Of a DNA stretch of 52,770 nucleotides, positions 19,194 through 25,734 are shown piece by piece. The position numbers were made by a program, and so were the translations under genes. The notes below the pieces were generated by a model, which had not been told where the DNA came from, made no database searches, and worked only from the letters and a program-made list of their open reading frames with translations. Numbering within the stretch: the first letter of the stretch is position 1; each line of letters starts with the position of its first letter. Source of the DNA: Actinomycetes bacterium (GTDB lineage: Bacteria > Actinomycetota > UBA4738 > HRBIN12); the NCBI GenBank assembly GCA_021155985.1, contig JAJNBA010000008.1, forward strand, positions 1 through 52,770, written 5' to 3'.

Positions 19194-20963
19194 ATGCTCG
19201 AGGCGCGGTTCGATGACCTCACGGGCGCAACGCCATCGTTCCGGCTCGTGGGACCGATCGGCGTCTTGGAGGCGACGCGCGCCGGCGAGGTCGACTCGGT
19301 GCTCGAGGCGGCGGAGACGGCGGCCGGGCGCGGCCTCTGGGTCGCCGGGTTCGTGAGCTACGAAGCCGCGCCCGGCCTCGACCCGGCCCTCGTGGTCGGA
19401 GCCCGGGATCCCGACGACGCGTTCGCTGCCCTTCCGCTCGCCTGGTTCGCGATGTACGAGCAGGCCGAGGAGACCACGCTCCCGGTCCCTCGCGACGAGG
19501 GTCTCCCCGGCGCTCCCGCCGGAACGTGGATGCCGACGACCCCGCGCGAGCGATTCGAGTCCTCCGTCGACGAGATCCGCGAGCTGATCGCGGCCGGGGA
19601 GACCTATCAGGTCAACCACACGATGCGGCTGCGCTCACGGGTGGAGGGCGATCCGCGCGGGCTCTACCGGGATCTCTGCTACGCGCAGCGGGGTGCGTAC
19701 TCGGCCTACCTCGACCTCGGCCGGTACCGAGTGCTGTCCGCCTCGCCCGAGCTGTTCTTCGAGCGCAGGGGCGGGTCGATCGTGACCCGGCCGATGAAAG
19801 GCACCGCGCCGCGGGGCAGGTGGCCAGAGGAGGATCGCGGAGCGGCGGAGCACCTGCTCGCGTCCGCGAAGGATCGCGCCGAGAACGCGATGATCGTGGA
19901 CCTGCTCCGGAACGATCTCGGGCGCATCAGCCGGGCGGGCTCCGTGACCTGGGCCGACGTCTTCCAGGTCGAGCGCTACGAGACCGTCTGGCAACTCACG
20001 ACGACCGTTTCGGCTGAGCTCAAGACCGGGATCGGGCTCGCCGAGATCTTCCGTGGCCTCTTCCCGAGCGGATCGGTCACAGGTGCGCCGAAGGTCCGGA
20101 CGATGGAGATCATCCGCGACCTCGAGGATTCACCACGAGGGATCTACTGTGGGACCGTCGGTTTCCTGACGCCGGAGGGCTCCGGCCGACCCGAGGCCCG
20201 CTTCAACGTGGCGATCCGGACGGTCACGGTGGATACGGCCTCCACGACCGCCGAGTACGGGGTGGGCGGCGGCATCACCTGGGATTCCGAGGCAGGCAGG
20301 GAGTACGACGAGGCCGTCGCGAAGTCCCGTGTCCTCACGGCGCGCCGGCCCGGGTTCGAGCTCTTGGAGACGATGCGCTTCGATACGGCCGAGGGCGTCC
20401 GTCACCTCGACCGGCACATCGAGCGCCTCACCGCATCCGCGGAGTACTTCGACTTCCGTCTCGACGAGGTCGAGATCCGGGAAGCCCTCGAGAAGACCGG
20501 CGCCTCGGCACCGGCCGCGACCGCGCACATGCGCCTGTCGCTCCGCAAGGACGGCACGGTGCGCGTGGCGACCAGGCCGCTTGCGGACGACCTCGACGTG
20601 GTGCGCGTGGCGATCGACACCGTCGCGCAGGATCCGACCGACGTCTTCCTCTTCCACAAGACGTCCCGCCGCGACCGGTACGACGCGTCGCGCCGCCGTC
20701 ACCCCGACGCCGACGACGTCCTCCTCGTCAACGATCGACGTGAGATCACGGAATCGACGATCGCGAACGTCGCGGCGCGGATCGAGGGGCGATGGGTCAC
20801 GCCACCGCTCGAGGCGGGGCTGCTCCCGGGGATCGGTCGCGCCGTCGCCCTCGAGGAAGGGCGCGTGGTCGAGGGGACGGTGACGATCGCCGATGCGCGT
20901 TCGGCGGAGGAGCTCGCCCTGATCAGCGATGCCCGCGGGTGGCGCAGGGCCGTCCTGGTCTAG
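19194..20963 (+). CDS. pabB: Fused aminodeoxychorismate synthase component I / aminodeoxychorismate lyase (PabB-PabC)
   Basis: 589 residues making p-aminobenzoate for folate. The N-terminal chorismate-binding domain (about 1-385) has PMKGTAPRG with the Lys characteristic of PabB rather than anthranilate synthase, ENAMIVDLLRNDLGRI and PSGSVTGAPKVRTMEII. The C-terminal class IV PLP domain (about 395-589) has ETMRFD...HLDRHIERL, a PLP lysine in FHKTSRRDRYDASR, EITESTIANV and GLLPGIGR. The glutamine amidotransferase subunit (PabA) is not in the window. The stop codon overlaps that of the convergent small zinc-ribbon gene (CTAG). Confidence 0.93.
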   Translation: MLEARFDDLTGATPSFRLVGPIGVLEATRAGEVDSVLEAAETAAGRGLWVAGFVSYEAAPGLDPALVVGARDPDDAFAALPLAWFAMYEQAEETTLPVPRDEGLPGAPAGTWMPTTPRERFESSVDEIRELIAAGETYQVNHTMRLRSRVEGDPRGLYRDLCYAQRGAYSAYLDLGRYRVLSASPELFFERRGGSIVTRPMKGTAPRGRWPEEDRGAAEHLLASAKDRAENAMIVDLLRNDLGRISRAGSVTWADVFQVERYETVWQLTTTVSAELKTGIGLAEIFRGLFPSGSVTGAPKVRTMEIIRDLEDSPRGIYCGTVGFLTPEGSGRPEARFNVAIRTVTVDTASTTAEYGVGGGITWDSEAGREYDEAVAKSRVLTARRPGFELLETMRFDTAEGVRHLDRHIERLTASAEYFDFRLDEVEIREALEKTGASAPAATAHMRLSLRKDGTVRVATRPLADDLDVVRVAIDTVAQDPTDVFLFHKTSRRDRYDASRRRHPDADDVLLVNDRREITESTIANVAARIEGRWVTPPLEAGLLPGIGRAVALEEGRVVEGTVTIADARSAEELALISDARGWRRAVLV

Positions 20964-21127
20964 TCGCGATCGGGTTCGGCGGGGAAGGAGAACGGGCGCA
21001 TCCCGAACTCCTCCAATGGGCAGTCACACAGCGGACACCTGGGCTCCTCGTACACGAGCACGGTCCGCTCGCAGTACGGGCATTCCCCTTCTCGCATCGC
21101 GGGAGGCTGGTGTGTTCCGTTCGGCAT
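20960..21127 (-). CDS. Small zinc-ribbon protein (55 aa), function unknown
   Basis: The frame starts at ATG 21127 and encodes two CxxC knuckles, ECPYCERTV and RCPLCDCPLEE, as in short zinc ribbons. Overall acidic, no membrane segment. The TAG stop overlaps the pabBC stop in a shared CTAG. Codon bias matches coding DNA. A hairpin (CGCTCC-GGGG-GGAGCG, 21136-21151) lies just upstream of the start. I do not recognise a family beyond zinc ribbon. Confidence 0.6.
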   Translation of the reverse strand: MPNGTHQPPAMREGECPYCERTVLVYEEPRCPLCDCPLEEFGMRPFSFPAEPDRD

Positions 21128-21135
21128 CAGGTTGG

Positions 21136-21151
21136 CGCTCCGGGGGGAGCG
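21136..21151. other. G/C-rich hairpin upstream of the zinc-ribbon gene
   Basis: CGCTCC-GGGG-GGAGCG, 6-bp arms with a 4-nt loop, 9 nt before the minus-strand ATG at 21127. There is no T-tract, so a simple terminator is unlikely. It could affect translation or be chance. The rest of 21128-21279 holds nothing else I can identify. Confidence 0.25.
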
Positions 21152-21279
21152 GTCCTCTCCTCCATCGGCACGAACCCGCGTACCTTGAATCGGGCAGCTC
21201 TCGGATCCAAGGCAGCCCGGACGCGCGACGACCCTCCCGGGCTGGGACGGTCGCCGATCGATCCTCGAAGGGGAGCGCC

Positions 21280-21489
21280 TTACGCGGCTTCCATCTCCTT
21301 GCGGCTGCGGCGCTTGCCGCGAGCGACGTAGGTGTGCACCGGTTCGTGCTGCCAGCAGTAGTCCCACTTGTTGTAGATCGAGAGCTTGGTCCGGCATCCC
21401 GGCGACGCGCAGGTGCGGTCCGCCTGGTAGCGCTTGTTGGCCCTCGGGAGCGACCGGACCGACTGGCCGCGGAAACTCTCCTCCGCCAT
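21280..21489 (-). CDS. Small Cys/His protein (69 aa), function unknown
   Basis: MAEESFRGQSVRSLPRANK then a metal-site-like stretch CASPGCRTKLSIYN...YCWQHEP and a basic tail (ARGKRRSRKEME). The Cys-x4-Cys...Cys-x2-His spacing could bind zinc. ATG 21489 is chosen because AAGGGA lies 10 nt upstream; the GTG at 21498 would leave only 1 nt. The highly basic ends suggest nucleic-acid contact, but that is inference. The 21499-21641 gap towards the next gene shows no further feature. Confidence 0.62.
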   Translation of the reverse strand: MAEESFRGQSVRSLPRANKRYQADRTCASPGCRTKLSIYNKWDYCWQHEPVHTYVARGKRRSRKEMEAA

Positions 21490-21641
21490 CTCGTTCACGT
21501 CCCTTCGTTGCTCGCACCGGAGGGCGGATGGGGTCTCCGTCCTCGTCGTGTGATTCGAACGATGCCGGAGACCGGTTCATTCCTCGGTGACGGCTCCCAG
21601 GGCGTCGCCACGGAATCGCAACGGGCAAGGGCAGGATGCCG

Positions 21642-22415
21642 TCAGTCGCTGCCGAAGACGGGGGGTCGCTTCTCGATGAACGCCCGCATGCCCTCGCGCT
21701 GATCGGCGGTCCCGAACAGCTCGATGAAGAGCTCCTTCTCGCGGCCGATGCCGGTCGGCCCGGGCGTCTCGACCGCGCCCCGGATCGCTTCCTTCGCAGC
21801 CGCGATGGCCTGGCGCGGCCCGCGCGCGAACGTCCTGGCGTCCTGCATCGCCGCCTCGAGGATCTGGTCCGCGGGCACGACCCGCTCCACCAGCCGGAGC
21901 GCCTTCGCCTCGTCGGCCTCGACCTGCCTGCCGGTGTAGGTGAGATCCCGGGCGACGCCGGCTCCCGCGAGCCAGGTGATGCGCTGGCTGCCGCCGGCAC
22001 CAGGGATGACCCCGAGCTTGATCTCCGGCTGCCCCACCACGGCGTCGTCCGCGGCGTAGCGCAGATCGCAGGCGAGGGAGAGCTCGAAACCGCCTCCCAA
22101 GGCGAAGCCGGTGATCGCGGCGATCGAGACCTTGGGCATCGCCTCGAGGAGGTCGCACGCGTCCCCGAGCTCCGTCACCTGCTCCCGGATCCCGTCGGTA
22201 TCCAGGTCGACGATCTCCTTGATGTCCGCGCCGGCGGCGAACAGCTTCGATCCTCCCCACAGGACGAGGGCGCCGACGTCGTCGCGCGATCCGGCTTCCT
22301 GCAGCGCTCTGAGGAGTTCGATCGACAGCTGCAGGGAGATGGCGTTGGCCGGGGGACGATCGAGGCGGACGATCCCGACGCCATCGTCGACGTTGAGATG
22401 CACGAGCTCAGGCAT
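21642..22415 (-). CDS. Enoyl-CoA hydratase/isomerase family protein
   Basis: Crotonase-fold enzyme of 257 residues. Oxyanion-hole motifs AAGADIKEI (about 60-68) and TGFALGGGFELSLACDLR (about 100-117), and the catalytic Glu in VVGQPEIKLGVIPGAGG. The second acid of classical hydratases falls at VARDLTYTG and appears to be Asp. Likely hydrates 2-enoyl-CoA in fatty-acid or branched-chain breakdown; exact substrate unknown. Start ATG 22415, with TAGGGT 8 nt upstream, so probably leaderless and separately transcribed from the gene before it. Confidence 0.9.
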   Translation of the reverse strand: MPELVHLNVDDGVGIVRLDRPPANAISLQLSIELLRALQEAGSRDDVGALVLWGGSKLFAAGADIKEIVDLDTDGIREQVTELGDACDLLEAMPKVSIAAITGFALGGGFELSLACDLRYAADDAVVGQPEIKLGVIPGAGGSQRITWLAGAGVARDLTYTGRQVEADEAKALRLVERVVPADQILEAAMQDARTFARGPRQAIAAAKEAIRGAVETPGPTGIGREKELFIELFGTADQREGMRAFIEKRPPVFGSD

Positions 22416-22423
22416 CGCGGCGC

Positions 22424-22429
22424 ACCCTA
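22424..22429 (-). promoter_or_regulatory. -10 element (TAGGGT) for leaderless enoyl-CoA hydratase transcript
   Basis: On the minus strand TAGGGT is followed by 8 nt and ATG 22415; it overlaps the 3' end of the upstream NAD(P)-binding gene. Confidence 0.4.
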
Positions 22430-23323
22430 TCAGCCGTCTTCCTCGACCTTGGCTCCGACATCCGCTTCGGCCGTGGCTGCGATCGCGCGGAGACCGTCCT
22501 CGAATCCGGTCGTCCGGACGTCGAACGCGTCCGCAGCCCCTGGCGCATCGGGAACGGAGGACATCGCGAAGAGCTGGGTCGCTCGCACCGAGACGGGGAC
22601 ATCGAGCAAGGTCGTCAGGCGCTCCGCCGCTGCATCGGGATCCAGATGCGTCGGCTCCACTTCCTCGCCCTCGATCGCGAACACCTCGTCCGCGGTCAGC
22701 TCCTTCGGTCCACCGAGGCTCCACGTGCCTTCCACGCGGTCGCTTCGGTCGTCGACCGCGGCCACCACCCCCGCCACGTCGTCGGCGAGCACCGGCGCCC
22801 ATCGTTGGGAGCCGTCGCCGATCACGAACCCATGGTCCGCACCCATCACCGTGGCGGTGAACCACAGGCCGCCAAGCCCGTACGCATGCGACGAGCGGAG
22901 CACCGCATGTTCGAGGCCGCTCTGCACGACGATCTCCTCCGCGAGCCCCTTCGCACGGAGGAACGGATGCTCGTGGGTGACAGACGCGCCTGGAACCGAC
23001 AGCAGGATCACGCGACGGGTGCCCGCCTCCCTCGCCGCGGCGACGGCCGCGAGCGCGGAGCCGTGGTTCGCGGCGAGGATCGCATCATCGCTCGGCTGGT
23101 TCACCCCGCCTACCAGGTGCACGATCGTGTGGACGCGCGGCAGGATCTCGATCAGCTCGTCCGGCTCCTCCACCGGGAGGACGGCGACCTTCGCGCCGAG
23201 GGCTCGCAGCGGCTCGCTCGCCTCGGGACGCCGGACCGTCGCACGGACCTCGTCGCGCTTGACGAGCGCTCGGACGATCGCGTGTCCGAGGACGCCGGAC
23301 GCGCCCGTGACCATCACCGTCAA
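22430..23323 (-). CDS. NAD(P)-binding Rossmann protein (NmrA / complex I NDUFA9-like SDR)
   Basis: Atypical short-chain dehydrogenase of 297 residues. The N-terminus MTVMVTGASGVLGHAIVRAL holds the TGASGxLG dinucleotide motif, followed by TIVHLVGGVNQP. The usual YxxxK catalytic pair is not evident (the segment reads HPFLRAKGLAEEIV), as in NmrA-type sensors or the NDUFA9-like group. Start is uncertain: TTG 23323, GTG 23317 and ATG 23314 are in frame. The TTG or GTG keeps the first beta-strand. Confidence 0.8.
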   Translation of the reverse strand: MTVMVTGASGVLGHAIVRALVKRDEVRATVRRPEASEPLRALGAKVAVLPVEEPDELIEILPRVHTIVHLVGGVNQPSDDAILAANHGSALAAVAAAREAGTRRVILLSVPGASVTHEHPFLRAKGLAEEIVVQSGLEHAVLRSSHAYGLGGLWFTATVMGADHGFVIGDGSQRWAPVLADDVAGVVAAVDDRSDRVEGTWSLGGPKELTADEVFAIEGEEVEPTHLDPDAAAERLTTLLDVPVSVRATQLFAMSSVPDAPGAADAFDVRTTGFEDGLRAIAATAEADVGAKVEEDG

Positions 23324-23375
23324 TCGAGCACCGCCATGTCGGCGATGCTACCGGCGACGCGACGCCGGACCTCGG

Positions 23376-23381
23376 TAGCCT
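23376..23381 (+). promoter_or_regulatory. -10 element (TAGCCT) for leaderless phosphotransferase transcript
   Basis: TAGCCT is followed by 7 nt and GTG 23389, with no ribosome site. It lies in the 65-bp divergent gap with the NAD(P)-binding gene. Confidence 0.45.
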
Positions 23382-23388
23382 CGGATGC

Positions 23389-24276
23389 GTGCAACCGGAT
23401 CCGGTCGATGTCGCGCGGGTTCGTCGTGCCCTCGGGTCCGCGCCGGTCGCCTGGCGTACCGCGTCCGGGCACGGCGCCCCCTCGAACCGACGCTTCATCG
23501 TCGAGCTGGAGGATGGGAGCACCGTGTTCGTGAAGATCGCGGCGCTCGACTACACGGCCGACTGGCTCCGCGACGAGCACCGCGTGTACGAGGCGCTCGA
23601 CGGGCTCCCGTTCCTCCCGCGCGCACTCGGATGGGACGACGACGGCATCGCGCCGCTACTCGCCCTCGAGGACCTGTCCGGGGAATCCTGGCCGCCCCCT
23701 TGGGACATCCTTCGCATCGACGCGGTGCTGGCGACCCTCGACGCCGTGCACGCGTCGACACCTCCCGCCGGCGTGCCGCCCGCGGTCGAGAGCCAGTTCG
23801 GGCTGGACGGGTGGCCGGATGTGATCGCCGACCCGCAGCCGTTCCTCGCGCTCGGCATCTGCTCGCCGGCGTGGCTCGAGGAGCACCTGCCGACGCTCGC
23901 GGATGCGTCAGCGTCGGCCGAGATCGGCGGCGACTCCCTGCTCCACTTCGACGTGCGGAGCGACAACCTTTGCCTGCGCGGCGACCGAGCTGTGTTCGTC
24001 GACTGGAACAACGCCTGCGTGGGCAACCCCGTACTGGACACCGCCGCGTGGTTGCCGTCGCTCCAGAACGAAGGAGGCCCGGCTCCTGATGAGATCCTTC
24101 CCGACGAGACGCCGGGCCTGCCGCAGCTCGCATCCTTGTTGGCGGGCTACTTCAGCGCGCGCGCCGGGCTGTCGCCGATCCCACAGGCTCCGCATGCGCG
24201 GCCTCTCCAGCTCGCCCAGTCGAGGGCCAGCCTGCCCTGGGCGGCCCGCCTCCTCGGTCTCCCGCCGCCCTCGTAG
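23389..24276 (+). CDS. APH-family phosphotransferase
   Basis: Kinase-like protein of 295 residues. The ATP-binding Lys lies in TVFVKIAALDY, the catalytic loop is LLHFDVRSDNLCL (His-x-Asp...Asn) and the metal-binding Asp lies in VFVDWNNACVGN. This fold includes aminoglycoside, macrolide, choline and homoserine kinases; nothing here singles out an antibiotic, so a metabolic small-molecule kinase is as likely. GTG start supported by the -10 element directly upstream. Confidence 0.87.
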   Translation: MQPDPVDVARVRRALGSAPVAWRTASGHGAPSNRRFIVELEDGSTVFVKIAALDYTADWLRDEHRVYEALDGLPFLPRALGWDDDGIAPLLALEDLSGESWPPPWDILRIDAVLATLDAVHASTPPAGVPPAVESQFGLDGWPDVIADPQPFLALGICSPAWLEEHLPTLADASASAEIGGDSLLHFDVRSDNLCLRGDRAVFVDWNNACVGNPVLDTAAWLPSLQNEGGPAPDEILPDETPGLPQLASLLAGYFSARAGLSPIPQAPHARPLQLAQSRASLPWAARLLGLPPPS

Positions 24277-24287
24277 GCTCGCCGTCC

Positions 24288-24310
24288 GTTGCACCTGCAA
24301 CACACTGCTA
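24288..24310. promoter_or_regulatory. Putative Fur/Nur-family operator at the regulator gene
   Basis: GTTGCA-CC-TGCAAC is a perfect inverted repeat (24288-24301), continuing as TGCAA-N5-TGCTA (24296-24310). It overlaps the -10 of the regulator gene. The same TGCAA-N5-TGCAA arrangement occurs upstream of the nickel/cobalt permease at 25701-25715. The TTGC/GCAA composition resembles, as I recall, the Nur box of Streptomyces. Confidence 0.6.
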
Positions 24311-24314
24311 CGAT
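24309..24314 (+). promoter_or_regulatory. -10 element (TACGAT) for leaderless Fur-family transcript
   Basis: TACGAT is followed by 7 nt and GTG 24322. TTGCAC at 24289-24294 could be a -35 box, although the 14-nt spacer is short. It overlaps the inverted repeat, which fits autorepression. Confidence 0.5.
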
Positions 24315-24321
24315 TCCCCAC

Positions 24322-24744
24322 GTGGAGGCCTCCTACGCCGACCTGATGGACGAGCTCCGGAGCCGTGGGCTCCGGATGACCCCGCAGCGGCGGGCGATCG
24401 TCTCCGAGGTGATGCGCGCGAAGGGGCACATCTCCCCCACCGCGATCGCACGGAAGGTCCAGGGCGATATGCCGGGCGTGAACGCATCCACCGTGTATCG
24501 CACGCTGACGCTCCTCGAGAGCGTCGGCGTCCTCCAGCACTCCCACGTCGAGACCGGGGCCGAGTACCACCGCACCGATGAAGCGCATCACGTGCACCTC
24601 ACCTGCCGGAACTGCGGCCAGGACGACGAGCTGTCCCTCGAGGAGGCCCGCAAGCTCCAGGGGCTCATCAGACGCCACCACGGCTTCGTGGCCGACCTCA
24701 CGCACTTCGCCATCACGGGTCTGTGCAGCGACTGCGCCGCCTGA
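24322..24744 (+). CDS. Fur-family transcriptional regulator (Nur-like candidate)
   Basis: Metal-sensing repressor of 140 residues. Winged-helix DNA-binding domain with recognition helix NASTVYRTLTLLESVGV (about 54-70), then a dimerisation domain with His-rich metal site (HSHVETGAEYHRTDEAHHVH, His73-His92) and structural zinc pairs Cys95/Cys98 (CRNC) and Cys135/Cys138 (CSDC). GTG 24322 is chosen over an upstream in-frame codon because TACGAT sits 7 nt before it. The convergent neighbour 6 bp away is a nickel/cobalt permease carrying a matching operator-like box, which points to nickel (Nur) rather than iron or zinc sensing. Confidence 0.9.
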   Translation: MEASYADLMDELRSRGLRMTPQRRAIVSEVMRAKGHISPTAIARKVQGDMPGVNASTVYRTLTLLESVGVLQHSHVETGAEYHRTDEAHHVHLTCRNCGQDDELSLEEARKLQGLIRRHHGFVADLTHFAITGLCSDCAA

Positions 24745-24750
24745 CCGGGG

Positions 24751-25647
24751 TCAGCCGGCGAACAGCGCCGGCAGGACCGTGTCCTTGCCGAGCACGAAGA
24801 GCACTCCGATCGCCAGGCTGAAGACGCCGGTGATCACGGCGACCGTGGCGTAGATCGCGAAGTTCTTCGACGCCCGGAGGAACCCGAACGCGCTCCCGAC
24901 GGTGATGATGGAGTTCGACGTCATGAGGCCGACGAGGAACGCAGCGAGGACGGCGATCCCTGCGGCCTTCCCCCCTGCGCCGGCGGCGGCCGTGAAGATC
25001 AGGATCTGCGTCGGGGTCTCGGCGCCGACCCCGTGCAGCATCCCGACCAGGAACGAGGTTCCCTTCTGGTAGTCCACGAAGGGATCGTCAGGCTCGGGAT
25101 GCTTGTGGTGATGGTGTCCCGGGCGTCCGTGGTGACCGTGGTGCCACTCCGCCACACGCTCGTCGGCGTCGATGGCCGCCGCGCCGCTCGAGTGCACATG
25201 GACGGGCTCTCGCTCATGATCGTGCATCTCAGCCACCGAGGAGAGACGGCCCCTGAGCCTCCACCAGGCGCTTCGCACCCCTGCGAAGACGAGCATCCAG
25301 CGGCTGCGCATCCGGAACTCGCGCCCATGCTTGATCAGCGACCAGAACACGTACACGCCGAGCGCGATCAGCGTGACCCCGACGATCCGACCCATCGCGG
25401 CATCGACGCTCCCCGGGAGCTCCTCGCCGATGAGCACGGCGACGACCCCTAAGGCAAGGACCACGGCGGCGTGCCCGACCACGTAGAGCGTGCCGAACCA
25501 GATCGCCCGCGGACGCTCCTCCTGCGAGGACGTGATGTCGGTGATCGCGGCGATGTGGTCCCAGTCGATCCCGTGCCGGAACCCGAACCAGAACGAGGCT
25601 ACGAGCAGCCCGAACCCGAAGCCACCGTCGGAGATCGCGCCCAGCAC
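24751..25647 (-). CDS. Nickel/cobalt permease (NicO/NiCoT-like)
   Basis: Membrane protein of 298 residues with about six to eight hydrophobic segments. The metal-selectivity signature H-x4-D-H is present in helix 2 (HGIDWDH, 25-31). A cytoplasmic or periplasmic loop (about 142-182) is very His-rich (EWHHGHHGRPGHHHHKH) and would bind Ni or Co. LHGVGAETPTQ (about 205-213) is a second conserved motif. GTG start, with GAGGG 8 nt upstream. Its promoter carries boxes shared with the adjacent Fur-family gene. Uptake is likelier than efflux under that regulation, but direction is inferred. Confidence 0.88.
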   Translation of the reverse strand: MLGAISDGGFGFGLLVASFWFGFRHGIDWDHIAAITDITSSQEERPRAIWFGTLYVVGHAAVVLALGVVAVLIGEELPGSVDAAMGRIVGVTLIALGVYVFWSLIKHGREFRMRSRWMLVFAGVRSAWWRLRGRLSSVAEMHDHEREPVHVHSSGAAAIDADERVAEWHHGHHGRPGHHHHKHPEPDDPFVDYQKGTSFLVGMLHGVGAETPTQILIFTAAAGAGGKAAGIAVLAAFLVGLMTSNSIITVGSAFGFLRASKNFAIYATVAVITGVFSLAIGVLFVLGKDTVLPALFAG

Positions 25648-25685
25648 GGTTAGGGCCCTCGAGGATCCTGCTGAATCACGCAGAT

Positions 25686-25715
25686 AGCCTAGCGTGTTGC
25701 TGCAACAACTTGCAA
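25686..25715 (-). promoter_or_regulatory. Promoter and operator of the nickel/cobalt permease gene
   Basis: On the minus strand a -35 TTGCAA (25715-25710) and -10 TAGGCT (25691-25686) are 18 nt apart. Between and over them lie TGCAA-N5-TGCAA (25701-25715) and GTTGC-T-GCAAC (25696-25706), matching the box at the Fur-family gene. A bound repressor would cover the -35 and spacer. Confidence 0.58.
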
Positions 25716-25734
25716 CTAGCCCGAGCGCGTCCCG

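Noticed and set aside
21552-21560. GTTCGAATC on the minus strand, like a tRNA T-loop
   Set aside because: The flanking bases do not pair as a 5-bp T-stem and no acceptor or anticodon arms fit around it.
23389-24276. Aminoglycoside resistance gene
   Set aside because: Only general APH-fold motifs are visible, and the fold covers many metabolic kinases.
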